Source: Candidatus Cloacimonas sp.
GTDB lineage: Bacteria; Cloacimonadota; Cloacimonadia; Cloacimonadales; Cloacimonadaceae
Length of the DNA stretch: 64,000 nucleotides
NCBI GenBank assembly: GCA_023227825.1
Contig: JALOCJ010000002.1
Location: 62,001-126,000 of the forward strand
Reading direction: 5' to 3'
This document shows positions 52,401-62,400 of this stretch, in pieces. The position numbers and the translations under genes were made by a program. The notes beneath the pieces were generated by a model. It did no database searches. It was not told the DNA's origin and saw only the letters and a list, made by a program, of their open reading frames with translations. Numbering within the stretch: position 1 is the stretch's first letter; each line of letters begins with the position of its first letter.

Positions 52401-52646
52401 CAAATAAACAACCTGCTGAAAAATGCCAATCTGACTCATCAGGATATAAACGCTTTCTTAAATGCACAGCAGGAACAACAGATGGTGCAAAATATGAGCG
52501 CGCCTCCTCAATATAATAATCCTGTTGGCGAAGTGGAAAAAGTGAGACCTGTAAAAGTAGCCCCCAAAGTAGGAAGAAATGATCCCTGCCCTTGTGGCAG
52601 TGGGAAAAAGTATAAAAAATGCTGTGGAATGAATGATTCGGAATAA
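49485..52646 (+). CDS. secA: Preprotein translocase ATPase SecA
   Basis: 1053 residues. It has Walker A MATGEGKT near residue 160, DEAD-like [20 protein letters not shown] near 265, [51 protein letters not shown] near 710, and a C-terminal zinc finger [14 protein letters not shown]. E. coli SecA is about 900 residues; the extra length lies in an N-terminal helical segment and in an insertion after TPLIISGP (about 285-430), as in Bacteroidota SecA proteins. It drives Sec export, which feeds the many signal-peptide proteins encoded here. Confidence 0.97.
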   Translation: [1053 protein letters not shown]

Positions 52647-52692
52647 ATGATAGGAAAAATAGAAAGCGTTAACTTATATACAAAGGAAATAT

Positions 52693-54912
52693 ATGAGTAA
52701 AGGACTAATAATAGTAGAATCCCCTGCCAAAGCAGGAACGATAACTAAATTTCTGAAAAACCAATTCAATGTGAAGGCATCAATGGGCCACATTCGCGAT
52801 TTGCCTAAGCACGAAATGGGTGTGAATGTTCATCAGAGTTTCAAGCCCGTTTATGTAATAGATAAAACGAAAAGCAAAGTGATTTCAGAACTTAAGGAAG
52901 CAGTTTTATCTGCAGATAGTGTTTATTTGGCAAGTGATAATGATCGCGAAGGTGAAGCAATTGCCTGGCATTTGTCCGAAACCCTGAAAAAGGAACTAAA
53001 TAATAAACCTGTCTATCGGATTGTGTTTAATGAAATTACTTTCCAAGCTATTAATGAGGCAATCAAAAATCCCGGCAAAATAGATATGGCAAAAGTGGAA
53101 GCACAACAAGCAAGAAGAATTTTAGACCGTCTGGTGGGTTATGAAATAAGTCCTCTGTTGTGGAAAGTGATTACCAAAGAGCTTTCTGCCGGGAGAGTGC
53201 AATCTGTTGCTTTGCGTTTGATTTGCGAGCGTGAAGCAGAAATAAAAGCATTTATCCCCCAAGAATACTGGAAAATTGAAGCGGACTTCTGGAAAAATAA
53301 TTTGCCTCCCTTTAAAGCAGTATTGGAAAAAATAGAAGGTAAAAAAATAGAAATACCGGATGAAAAAAGCGCTATTGCAATCGTTGAAAATATCCAAAAT
53401 ACAGAGGCAATTTTAAGTGAAATAAAACGCAGCAATCGTAATGTGGAACCCCTTCCCCCTTTTATAACCAGTACCTTACAACAGGAAGCAAGTAAACTAC
53501 TTGGTTTTCCAGCACAAAAAACAATGAGTATAGCCCAAGTTCTCTATGAAGGTATAGATTTGGGTGGCGAAAGTACTGGTCTGATAACTTATATGCGAAC
53601 TGATTCTACAAGAATTGCGGAAGAAGCAATCTCTAAAGTTCAAAACCTTATAAAAGAACGCTTTGGTGCAGACCTCGTTAACCCCAAAGTGCGTGTTTTC
53701 AAAAATAAACAAAGTGCTCAGGATGCGCATGAGGCAATTCGTCCAACTGATCCTTTCCGAACACCGGAAAGCGTTGCGCAGTATTTAACCAAAGAACAGC
53801 TAAAGCTTTACACTCTTATCTGGCAGCGTTTTATTGCTTCACAAATGATACCCGTAAAACTTCTGTCTACAAGTGTAAAGATTAATGCCGGGAAAGCAGA
53901 ATTTGTGTCTTCCGGAGCTCAAATTGTGGAAGAGGGTTTCCTGAAAGCATATCCTCATATTAATATTCCTTTAGGAGAGAAGATTCATTCAGATTATACC
54001 AAAGATGATGTTCTGGAACATAGTCCATTGGAAAAAACACAACATTTTACTACACCTCCGGCAAGATACACTGAGGCATCTTTAATTAAAGAACTGGAGG
54101 CAAAAGGGATTGGGCGTCCATCTACTTATGCTGCTATAATAGAAACTCTAAGAAAGCGTAAATATGTTTCTATGGAGAAAAGGGCATTTTTACCAACGCA
54201 ATTGGGAAATGATGTAAATCGCTTTTTGGTGGATAAGTTTGATTGCCTTTTCAATGTTAAGTTCACAGCTGAAATGGAAACCAAACTGGATGAAGTGGAA
54301 TACCATAAAATTGCCTGGAATGAAGTAGTGCAGGAATATTACGATCAACTTATTGCCCTAATCCGTCAAGTGGATGTAAGAAAAGAGAAAAATAACTTTG
54401 TTCAGGATACCGGCATTGTTTGTGATGTTTGTAAAAAGGGAACAATGTTTATCAGACACAGCAAAAGAGGTGATTTTCTTTCTTGCAGTCGCTATCCGCT
54501 TTGTAAAAACACTAAAAAATTTACCTATGATGAAAACGGCAACATCAAGATTTTTGTGCCTACACCATTACAGGAGAATTGTCCTCAATGTGGAGCACCG
54601 TTAATGCTTAGAATCGGAAAATATGGAGAGTTTATTGCCTGTTCCAATTATCCCAAATGCAAATATGCCCGTCCCAAAACCTTAGGAGTAAAATGTCCCG
54701 AATGCGGCATAGGTGAATTGACAGCTCGCAAATCCAAAAAAGGGCGTGTTTTTTATTCCTGCAGTCGCTATCCGGACTGTAAATTTATTATGAACGATAA
54801 GCCCCTTCCGATAACCTGTCCAAAATGCGGAAATCCTTATATTGTTGAAAAATACACTAAAGAGAAAGGGAAAATTAAAATCTGCCCTAAATGTAAAACC
54901 GAAATGGAATAG
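52693..54912 (+). CDS. topA: DNA topoisomerase I with four zinc ribbons
   Basis: 739 residues. TOPRIM domain at the N-terminus (IIVESPAKAGTITKFLKN, NDREGEAIAWHL), active-site Tyr in LITYMRTDSTRIAEEA near residue 300, GIGRPSTYAAIIETL near 470, and four C-terminal Cys4 units: CDVCKKGTMFIRH to CSRYPLC, CPQCGAPLMLR to CSNYPKC, CPECGIGEL to CSRYPDC, and CPKCGNPYIV to CPKC. It relaxes negative supercoils. It is 46 bases after secA with its own AAAGGA ribosome binding site. Confidence 0.97.
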   Translation: MSKGLIIVESPAKAGTITKFLKNQFNVKASMGHIRDLPKHEMGVNVHQSFKPVYVIDKTKSKVISELKEAVLSADSVYLASDNDREGEAIAWHLSETLKKELNNKPVYRIVFNEITFQAINEAIKNPGKIDMAKVEAQQARRILDRLVGYEISPLLWKVITKELSAGRVQSVALRLICEREAEIKAFIPQEYWKIEADFWKNNLPPFKAVLEKIEGKKIEIPDEKSAIAIVENIQNTEAILSEIKRSNRNVEPLPPFITSTLQQEASKLLGFPAQKTMSIAQVLYEGIDLGGESTGLITYMRTDSTRIAEEAISKVQNLIKERFGADLVNPKVRVFKNKQSAQDAHEAIRPTDPFRTPESVAQYLTKEQLKLYTLIWQRFIASQMIPVKLLSTSVKINAGKAEFVSSGAQIVEEGFLKAYPHINIPLGEKIHSDYTKDDVLEHSPLEKTQHFTTPPARYTEASLIKELEAKGIGRPSTYAAIIETLRKRKYVSMEKRAFLPTQLGNDVNRFLVDKFDCLFNVKFTAEMETKLDEVEYHKIAWNEVVQEYYDQLIALIRQVDVRKEKNNFVQDTGIVCDVCKKGTMFIRHSKRGDFLSCSRYPLCKNTKKFTYDENGNIKIFVPTPLQENCPQCGAPLMLRIGKYGEFIACSNYPKCKYARPKTLGVKCPECGIGELTARKSKKGRVFYSCSRYPDCKFIMNDKPLPITCPKCGNPYIVEKYTKEKGKIKICPKCKTEME

Positions 54913-54915
54913 GCA

Positions 54916-56187
54916 ATGAACATTAAAGATGGCATCAATAGCGCATTTCAAAGCATTTTCAGTCATAAAATGAGGTCTTTATTAACTCTTACAGGAATTG
55001 TTATTGGTGTTCTTGCCGTTGTAACAATGTTTTCCAGTGTGTATGCCATTAAAACTCTAATCAAAAATAATATGGAAGGTATGGGCTGGGATAATTCCAT
55101 CATTATTTTCCCAAGCGCAGGCAATATTGATTTGGAAACAGGAAAAACCCGCAGCAAAATAAGACGCCCTAAACAGAGTGTTCCCTTTTTGAATTATGAC
55201 GATTATTTAGCTCTGAAAGAAAACCTGAATTATAAATGTATTTACGGGACAATCTCTAAACAGAGTTTATACCGGGTTGGCAATAAAGTAAATAATATCA
55301 TTCTGCGTGCTACGGAAGTTGAATTCTTCCAAAATAAAAGTTATCCTATCGGTAAAGGACGCTATTTCAATTCTTACGAAGCAGAAAACAATATCCCGGT
55401 TGCTGTTTTGGGTTATCATTTTGCCGAAGAATACTTTAAGGATAAAGACCCGATTGGTCAAGTTCTAGCTTTGGGTTCGCAGCGTTTTACGGTTGTTGGG
55501 GTTTTAGCTTCAGATATTTTAAATACCGGCAATGGAATGAATTTTAATCCCTGGGAAAGAGAATGGGACTTAAAAGCTGTTTATATTCCCTTAAAATATG
55601 GGGCTACTTATTTAGAACCGAAAAGAATTATCCATCAGATTTACTTGCAATCATATTCCAGTGAGGACTATGCCAAGTTAAAAAACGATGCCAGGCAAAT
55701 ACTGCTTTCCAGGCATAATATGTATCCCAATTTTCAATTTATGGATATTGGCGATATGATCTTAAACATTACGCAGGAAATAAATAAGTTTATGGATAAA
55801 TGGAATATAACCCTTATTGCTATTGCTTCCATTTCTTTGATTGTAGGGGGAATAGGACTTTTCAGCACTTTGCTGATCAGCATTCAGGAAAGAATGACCG
55901 AAATTGGCATCCGTAAAAGCATCGGAGCAACGGAACAGGACATCTTTTTCTATTTTATTTTTGAAGCACTGGCTCTGGCTTTTATAGGAGCTGTTTTAGG
56001 TGTAGTTCTTGCCTGGATATTGATTGTTTTGATAGCAAAAGGCATAAATTTTCCCCTGTATCTTCCTATTCAGGGAGTTGCTGTCGGAATCCTTTTTTCG
56101 CTTTTAATTGGTTTTCTTTCCGGAATTTATCCTGCCTGGAAGGCAACCGGAATTGATCCTATTCAGGCAATTTACTATCGCCAATAA
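54916..56187 (+). CDS. ABC transporter permease (MacB/FtsX type)
   Basis: 423 residues. An N-terminal helix (SLLTLTGIVIGVLAVVTMFS) is followed by a periplasmic MacB-PCD domain (about 45-270) and a C-terminal FtsX domain with three helices (LIAIASISLIVGGIGLFSTL, FEALALAFIGAVLGVVLAWI, GILFSLLIGFLSGIYPAWKA) and ERMTEIGIRKSIGATEQDI, the usual coupling segment. Starts 3 bases after topA. No ATPase gene lies beside it in this window. Probably exports a lipoprotein, peptide or toxic molecule; the substrate is unknown. Confidence 0.88.
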   Translation: MNIKDGINSAFQSIFSHKMRSLLTLTGIVIGVLAVVTMFSSVYAIKTLIKNNMEGMGWDNSIIIFPSAGNIDLETGKTRSKIRRPKQSVPFLNYDDYLALKENLNYKCIYGTISKQSLYRVGNKVNNIILRATEVEFFQNKSYPIGKGRYFNSYEAENNIPVAVLGYHFAEEYFKDKDPIGQVLALGSQRFTVVGVLASDILNTGNGMNFNPWEREWDLKAVYIPLKYGATYLEPKRIIHQIYLQSYSSEDYAKLKNDARQILLSRHNMYPNFQFMDIGDMILNITQEINKFMDKWNITLIAIASISLIVGGIGLFSTLLISIQERMTEIGIRKSIGATEQDIFFYFIFEALALAFIGAVLGVVLAWILIVLIAKGINFPLYLPIQGVAVGILFSLLIGFLSGIYPAWKATGIDPIQAIYYRQ

Positions 56188-56199
56188 GAAAAACCGGAA

Positions 56200-56335
56200 G
56201 AACGAAGTCCCCGTCGTTCAACTTACAACCCGGCTACTTCTTTAAAGTAAATTATTTGGTAACGAAATAAATTGGAAAGTGTGGTTGACGAGGACGTCAA
56301 CCTTCCGGTGTAGTCGGAGGACGCCGTTCCTCCGC
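56200..56335. repeat. Composite of family A and B REP-like elements
   Basis: Family A at 56200-56219 (ACGAC stem, - strand) and 56283-56302 (GGTTGACGAGGACGTCAACC, + strand), then the trailing TTCCGGTGTAG box runs straight into a family B element, head GTGTAGTC and hairpin GGAGGACGCCGTTCCTCC (56316-56333). A GGTAACGAAATAA stretch at about 56259 also precedes the hairpin in the 15.4 kb cluster, so the order of parts is conserved between the two loci. Confidence 0.8.
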
Positions 56336-56361
56336 AAAAAGAAAAAAAGGGAGAAGACCCA

Positions 56362-56943
56362 ATGAAAAAACCCCATAAATTAACTGAGTTCCTGGCAAAA
56401 AAACGCCTGCTCATCACTCGTATCCTGTGTCTTGCGGTTGCCTTGGAATTCATCATCAATTACCAGGAGCGTATTCAGCATCTTTTAACCAATCCTGCAG
56501 GTATTATTATAAGCATTATTCTAATTGCCTTAGGTTCTTTTATCAGGTCCTGGTCTGCCGGAATTATTCAAAAGGGTAATCGCCTGGTGCAGGAAGGACC
56601 TTATTCTATAAATCGTAATCCTTTATACACCGGTAGCACGCTTATTTTGATGGGGGCTGTTTTATATCTTAATGATATTTGGGCTTGGATAGCAGCAGTT
56701 CTGTTAATTCTTGTTATTTTCCCTTTCACTATCAGCAGAGAAGAAAATTCCCTGCGGAATAAATTTCCTGAACAGTGGATGGACTACGCTAAAACAACAG
56801 GAAGATACTTCCCCAAAAAGATTTCCTGGAAAAAGCTGAAATACAAATGGTCTTTTCCTTTATGGATAAAAAACAGGGAATATCAAACCTTTTCTCTTTC
56901 TGTCCTTCTCCTGTTGATAATCATAATAAGGGAAATAGTTTAA
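56362..56943 (+). CDS. Isoprenylcysteine carboxyl methyltransferase-like (ICMT/PEMT) membrane protein
   Basis: 193 residues with four hydrophobic segments. Motif GPYSINRNPLYTGSTLILMG near residue 90, followed by FTISREENSLRNKFPEQWMDYAKTTGRYFPK (EExxLxxxFxxxWxxY), fits the ICMT/PEMT family, where the C-terminal half binds S-adenosylmethionine. The bacterial substrates are mostly unknown; phospholipid or isoprenoid methylation is possible. GGGAGAAG lies 6 bases before the ATG. It sits alone between repeat tracts. Confidence 0.85.
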   Translation: MKKPHKLTEFLAKKRLLITRILCLAVALEFIINYQERIQHLLTNPAGIIISIILIALGSFIRSWSAGIIQKGNRLVQEGPYSINRNPLYTGSTLILMGAVLYLNDIWAWIAAVLLILVIFPFTISREENSLRNKFPEQWMDYAKTTGRYFPKKISWKKLKYKWSFPLWIKNREYQTFSLSVLLLLIIIIREIV

Positions 56944-57105
56944 TATATTAAGAAAGTTGAGAGGGTTTAGTGAGTTTTGCAGGTTTATATGACTGCGCCC
57001 TCTTCAAGCCCTCAAAGACGAAACAATCTATCTTTCTCTATCTTCTCCACCCTTTTTTCCGTATTACATTGATTTTGAAGAAAATAGCAGGTCTTCCTTA
57101 CTAGC

Positions 57106-57170
57106 ATTGCCTACCCATTGCTCACCCATTACGGATGCCATCCGTATTGGGTGAGCAATGGGTAGGCAAT
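57106..57170. repeat. 65-base near-perfect inverted repeat
   Basis: 31-base arms with one mismatch flank a GCC loop: ATTGCCTACCCATTGCTCAC, then CCATTACGGAT, on the left, and the reverse complement on the right. It lies in the 320-base gap before siaB. Within the arms, ACCCATTGCTCACCCATT also reads as a short direct repeat of ACCCATT. No promoter or U tract is inside. Confidence 0.85.
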
Positions 57171-57196
57171 TCAATTAAGGAGGCGAAAGATAAAAC

Positions 57197-57227
57197 TTGA
57201 CAGAAATTCAAACAATAATTTTAATAT
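57197..57227 (+). promoter_or_regulatory. Candidate promoter of the sia-like operon
   Basis: TTGACA (57197-57202) and TAATAT (57222-57227) with a 19-base spacer, or TTAATA with 18. The start codon is 37 bases after the -10. Confidence 0.45.
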
Positions 57228-57263
57228 AAAAGTTATAAGATTATACTGGATAAAGGGGTTCAA

Positions 57264-57830
57264 ATGAGCTCAAAACTAAATGTATATACTATTTACTCGC
57301 TGATGCAGGACAACCAAATTCAATTTTCATACAAAGGTCCGATAACACAGGAAGTTCTAATTACTTTGGGTGAAACCGTTAAAGAAAAACTGAATAGTGA
57401 AGATTGTGACACTAAAGTAATCCGTAGAATTTTTTCCGTTTTGGTAGAGACCGCGCATAATATCCTTAAATACTCTTCCGAAAAGGTTTATCTGGATGAA
57501 ACCAATAAGGCAACAGGAATTGGGCTTATCGGAATAGGCAAGACGGAGCCCAATATGTTTATTGTTTTTTCCGGCAATATTGTCAGTTCTGCTGAAGCCA
57601 AAGCAATAGAAGAACGTCTGCTCTACATCAACAATCTATCCCGTGAGGAATTGCATAAAAGCTATCAACAACAACTGAAACAAGGAACTATTACTGCAGA
57701 TGGAAGTGCCGGATTAGGACTTTATGAAGTAGCAAGACAAAGTGAACGTCCAATGGAATACAGTTTTTCTCCCTTGGAAGATGGCAATGTATTTTTTGAA
57801 CTAAAGATTTATGTTAAGGTAGAGGCTTAG
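57264..57830 (+). CDS. siaB: SiaB-family protein kinase (anti-sigma-factor-like)
   Basis: 188 residues. The pattern MQDNQIQFSYKGPITQEVLI, FSVLVETAHNILKYS (a GHKL N-box-like E-xx-H-N), GIGLIGIG and DGSAGLGLYEVARQS (G-box) places it in the SiaB/anti-sigma family HATPase group. In Pseudomonas SiaB phosphorylates SiaC. It is 4 bases before the SiaC gene and starts the operon. It is cytosolic. The match to SiaB rests on family pattern and on the neighbour. Confidence 0.85.
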   Translation: MSSKLNVYTIYSLMQDNQIQFSYKGPITQEVLITLGETVKEKLNSEDCDTKVIRRIFSVLVETAHNILKYSSEKVYLDETNKATGIGLIGIGKTEPNMFIVFSGNIVSSAEAKAIEERLLYINNLSREELHKSYQQQLKQGTITADGSAGLGLYEVARQSERPMEYSFSPLEDGNVFFELKIYVKVEA

Positions 57831-57834
57831 AAAA

Positions 57835-58218
57835 ATGGAAAACTATATTATTACTCCCACCAAATACACTCCCTTGATTGAGCTTTCGTTTAAAGACAAC
57901 TTTTTGCGCATAACAGGTGATTCTTATCCCGAAAATGCTATGGATGTATATCAACCTTTAATTTTACAACTGGAAAAGTATTTTGCCGCTCCGAAGCAAA
58001 AACTGCAAATTGAACTGAATTTGGATTTTATCAGCACTTCCAGCAAAAAAATCCTAACTGATATCATTACTCTTTTGCAGAATTATTATAACGCTGGGCA
58101 TAACATCAATATCACCTGGTATTACACCGATGGCGATATTGAACAAAAGGAACAATGGGAAATGTTTTTGGAGGATGTTACCTTCCCTTACAACATAATT
58201 CCCCTGCCGGAAGATTAA
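57835..58218 (+). CDS. siaC: SiaC-family regulatory phosphoprotein (DUF1987)
   Basis: 127 residues. PTKYTPLIELSFKDNFLRIT, GDSYPENAMDVYQPLILQLE and LNLDFISTSSKKILTDIITL are the family features, with the STSS segment near residue 64 holding the phospho-acceptor site. It works as a switch: phosphorylated by SiaB and dephosphorylated by a PP2C enzyme, it binds and controls an output cyclase. In this window the next gene encodes a class III cyclase and the one after it an extracellular sensor with a SpoIIE phosphatase domain. The start is 4 bases after siaB. Confidence 0.88.
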   Translation: MENYIITPTKYTPLIELSFKDNFLRITGDSYPENAMDVYQPLILQLEKYFAAPKQKLQIELNLDFISTSSKKILTDIITLLQNYYNAGHNINITWYYTDGDIEQKEQWEMFLEDVTFPYNIIPLPED

Positions 58219-58223
58219 GAAAA

Positions 58224-59192
58224 ATGACTGTAGGCGATAAAGGTCTCTTCTGGAAAGAAGAAATATTGCTTTCCGAAGCAAAAGAAATATTGGCATCTAT
58301 TGCGGAAGAGGACAAAGTAGATAAACAAAAATATGCTGAACTTGCTTCTGCTTACGAAATTCTGCTGAAACAAACCTCCAAACTTACCCGTTTAAGTGAT
58401 GCCGATGAAAAACGCCTGAACAATTTGCTCTCCCGTCTTTCGCGTTATGTTTCCCCTCCGCTATATAAAAAAATAACCAGCGGCAAAGAAAAAGTGGAAC
58501 TGAATAAAACCCGCAGAGTTAAACTTACCATTTTCTTTTCCGATATTGTAGATTTTTCTTCTCATAGCGCTAATATGGAAGGAGAGGCACTTTCCGCGAT
58601 CTTAAATTCCTATTTGGAAGAAATGACAAACATCATTAATGCCTATAATGGAACTTTGGATAAATATATCGGGGACGGGATTTTAGTTTTCTTTGGCGAC
58701 CCGGATTTTATTAGTGATTTTGACCATTCCTTCCGCTGCGTAAATATGGCTCTGGAAATGCGACATAAAATGAGCGAATTGCAGGATAAATGGTTCAAAC
58801 TTGGCTATTCCTATCCCCTGCATATTAGAATGGGTATTGCTACCGGTTATGTTTCCGTTGGCAATTTTGGCAGCAGCGAAAGAATGGATTATACAATAAT
58901 TGGCAATCCCGTTAACCTTGCTTCCCGTTTACAAACATTGGCTATGGCAGATCAAATTCTGATTTCTCATGATACCTGGGGTCTTATTAAAGACCATTTT
59001 TTCTGCTCCGAAGCCCGCAAAGTAAAGCTCAAGGGCTTTTCTAAAACACAGCTTGCCTACGAGGTCTACGGTCCCCGGGAAGAGAAACAAGATAACATCG
59101 TGGTGATTGAAGATAAAGAAAAGGACTTATTGATAACATACGATAAAACAAAAATCAGCGCAGAAGAGGTGGCGAGATTAATTAAAAATTGA
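58224..59192 (+). CDS. Class III adenylate/guanylate cyclase
   Basis: 322 residues from ATG 58224 (5 bases after the siaC stop; a longer frame would overlap it). Residues 1-95 are helical with no membrane segment. The cyclase domain about 95-290 has TIFFSDIVDFSS (metal Asp near 105), LDKYIGDGILVFFGDP (second metal Asp and the base-recognising Lys), MDYTIIGNPVNLASRLQ with the class IIIb-type Thr in YTIIG and the transition-state Asn and Arg. cAMP is favoured by K plus T; cGMP cannot be ruled out. It takes the place held by a diguanylate cyclase (SiaD) in Pseudomonas. Confidence 0.88.
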   Translation: MTVGDKGLFWKEEILLSEAKEILASIAEEDKVDKQKYAELASAYEILLKQTSKLTRLSDADEKRLNNLLSRLSRYVSPPLYKKITSGKEKVELNKTRRVKLTIFFSDIVDFSSHSANMEGEALSAILNSYLEEMTNIINAYNGTLDKYIGDGILVFFGDPDFISDFDHSFRCVNMALEMRHKMSELQDKWFKLGYSYPLHIRMGIATGYVSVGNFGSSERMDYTIIGNPVNLASRLQTLAMADQILISHDTWGLIKDHFFCSEARKVKLKGFSKTQLAYEVYGPREEKQDNIVVIEDKEKDLLITYDKTKISAEEVARLIKN

Positions 59193-59252
59193 GAATGGAG
59201 TAAGCGAGATGGGTTTTTTAGCCACCGAGGACACCGAAAACACCGAAAGATT

Positions 59253-59395
59253 TTTTTACAAAGAGAAAAAGAGAAAAAGAAAGAAAGAGGATTTTTGAAC
59301 AAAGAGAAAAAGAGAGAAAGAGAAAAAGAGGATTTTTGAACAAAGAGAGAAAGAGAGAAAGAGAAAAAGAGAGATAGAGAAAAAGAGGTTGAATT
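59253..59395. repeat. Tandem A/G-rich repeat with 41-base unit
   Basis: GAACAAAGAGAAAAAGAGAG, then AAAGAGAAAAAGAGGATTTTT, in about three imperfect units. The core GAACAAAGAGAAAAAGAGAG is shared, on the opposite strand, with the 36-base array at 45796-45975. It follows an ACACCGA-type repeat (59223-59248) and precedes CTGTGTAATCTGTGAGAGCT, an inverted match to the 47.5 kb array. Confidence 0.8.
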
Positions 59396-59455
59396 GAAAA
59401 TCGGTGTTAACTGTGTAATCTGTGAGAGCTAAACCTTCCAGTAAAAGGAGGAAAG

Positions 59456-62400
59456 ATGGCAAAAAGAATTAGAATTACAGCAGCTATTTTTACTTTGCTG
59501 TTGCTGACTGTTCTGCAATCAGCACAAAATTCCGCTACCGATATTTTGTCCCAATATCAAAAGATTCAATACGAAACCCAAAAAAGCAGATTATTCCGTT
59601 ATGAAGATGGTGCTCCCAAGAGTAATTATAGTGTTGTTGATAACTACGGATATTTATGGCTGGAAGTTTATCCCTCAAAGATTTTTAAGTTTAACGGAAT
59701 TTCCTTTCAAAATATAACTAAACAGCTTCCTCAAGTAGAAAGAGATTCTCTGCTTAATAATTCCTTGATTAGTGATAATAATAAGAACATATTTTTTGTT
59801 GGCAGACACTACCTCTATAAATGGAATGGCTATAAGATAATTAAATACGCTTTCCCCAAGGATGATAGAATCAGAGAATACAAAGGGATAAAAAACAAAA
59901 TTCTGGCAGTGGGCGATAAGGGCTATGCTGTGCTGAAAGATAACTCCTGGAAATATATCAGAATCCCTGTAAAACATTATGTTCAGGAGGAACTTCTTGC
60001 TTATGTTTCTTTTAATAAAGATAGTGATTTATTAAATTGGCAAAAGCAGGAATTTATCTTAGATAAAAATGACTGTTTATACCAGCTTCATTATAACATA
60101 AATTATGAAACAGTATTTCTTAATCCGGAAGAGGATTTGGTAATTACTGGTTATTCTGATAAAGGTCTTAAGAATATCCCTTGTATTACAAAAGAAGAAA
60201 TTTATAAGCAATTCACAGCACAAAAGAAGAAATTTGTTCCTTCTTTTCATATTACTGACAATGATGATATTTATATTCTCTGCGACAGGACTGAATATAT
60301 ATACAAACTGAACCCTGAAAAAGCATTATTTCAAAGAGTAAATTTGGTTAAAGGCGTATTGCTTGATTCTAGTAGTAGCTATGGGTCTCATCGTAATTTT
60401 CTTACCTCTTGCAGAAATGATACTCTGTTTTTCAGTGAAATTGATAGCGGTATTGACTACAACAAAGAGGAATATTATTATCCTAACTATAATCCCGATC
60501 AGGATTGCTATATATTTTATAAGAATGATTGTAGTTTTATTAAAGCTGATTATAATAAAAGTTTAAATTACCAGGCATTAGTTTTGACAGCAATTCCCGG
60601 TATTAGTAGCTTAAATCCTGTTACAATGCCTGAAGCATCAACGGAGGGAGAATATGTTTATTATAGGAAGTTTACTAATATATTTATTAAAAATAATAAT
60701 GTGCTATATAGCATAACTGATAAAAAAATACCTGGAGTGCACAGAATATACATTACAAATGTAGATTCCAATACTTTTCAATTTATCTCCGTAGCTGATA
60801 AAGCAAATTATCTTACGATAATTGATTATAACCCTGTAAGTAAATGTATTATGTTTGCAGGACAGGAAGGCATCAGGGAAGTTTGTATCTCTAAACAAAG
60901 TGATTTATTATATGAATACTATGAATACCAATATCAATATCTCCTTCATATGCTTATAAGTGTCAATTACCCAAGGGGATTACTTCATAATTTAGAATAT
61001 TATGATAATAAAGTGAAGAAATTCATTACTTTATTGTTATTACATAACGACAAAGGTATAAACAAGCTATATGAATATGAAGATAACGGAAACTATTTTA
61101 AAACCTTGGAACTTATAAATAATCAGAAAGCAGCATCTTTATATATGCTGGAATATAATAATTCTATTTTGCACATTACTGAATTTGATTTAACCCGTGG
61201 GAAGATAAAAAAAGAAGATAAATACAAAAACATAAAATCTTATTCCACTTTGAATGATTATCTTTTACTGATAGATGATAAACATTGCTTTACTCTAAAG
61301 AATTCCGAAGGAACAATAAAAGGAAATTTGGAACAGATAATAAAACCTTGGACTGCTATGTTGAAGGCAAATAATATTAAATATGAGCTGTTATATTCAT
61401 TATTCTTTCCCGAAGTAATAGATGAAAATACAATATTTGTTTCTTCCAGGGAATATCCAATTGTTCAGAATGAACAAGGCGAGAACGAAGTGTCCGCTGC
61501 TATTCCTTACTATACCAAAAATCCATTACCAGCTACAAAAACTGCTTTGGTTGGTAATCCACCCAATAAATTTAATACTGTTCCGTTAATTTATGACTGT
61601 AAACAAAATAAGATATATGAAAAACCTACCTGGATTAATACCCTCTTTTGTAAAACATTGGAAGGAACTAAAGTGCATATTATTCATTTCCAGAAGACAC
61701 AAAAAGGGAATTATTTCAGGATAAGCGCTTATGCGAACAAGGATATTGTTCTGTCCAACAATGATTTTATTTATCAGCTTACCAATAATGAATTACCTGA
61801 ATACACATTTTTTACAGATAAAGCTAAATACTTTCCCAAGATTGGTAATAAGCTATACTACCTTTACCAGGGGAAATGGGATAATGTTAATCTGGAGGAT
61901 TTTTCCCAATATGAAGATCTGCAAGATGTTACGGAAATAAATAATGATTTATGGCTTGTTTTCAGTAATGCCTTAGTGCGTCATTCTATGGTTTTTAAAG
62001 AGGATTTCATTTTCAAGCAAAGTGATGGTCTGCCTGAAAATATATTGTCAATGTATGAATTGGAAGGTAATTATTACATTGTAACCCGCAGTGGAATTTA
62101 TAAGTTCACCACAGAAGAAGAAGGGGCTATGCTAATTGTTCCCGCGGTGAATGTAAACGGCAAGTTATATCCTTCCGGAGTAGCCAATAAATTTAACTAT
62201 AAGCAGAACAATATTATCATTCCGGTGGATATTCTAAACGCAATGTATCCTGAAAAAATGAAACTTACTTATCGTCTGTTGGGCTATGAAAAGAATTGGA
62301 AACAGCGTGATTATCTTCCTCAGATTGAATATCCAAAGTTACCTCCGGGGCATTATGAATTCCAGATTTATGGCACTTCTCCCATTGGCAAAAAGGCAAA

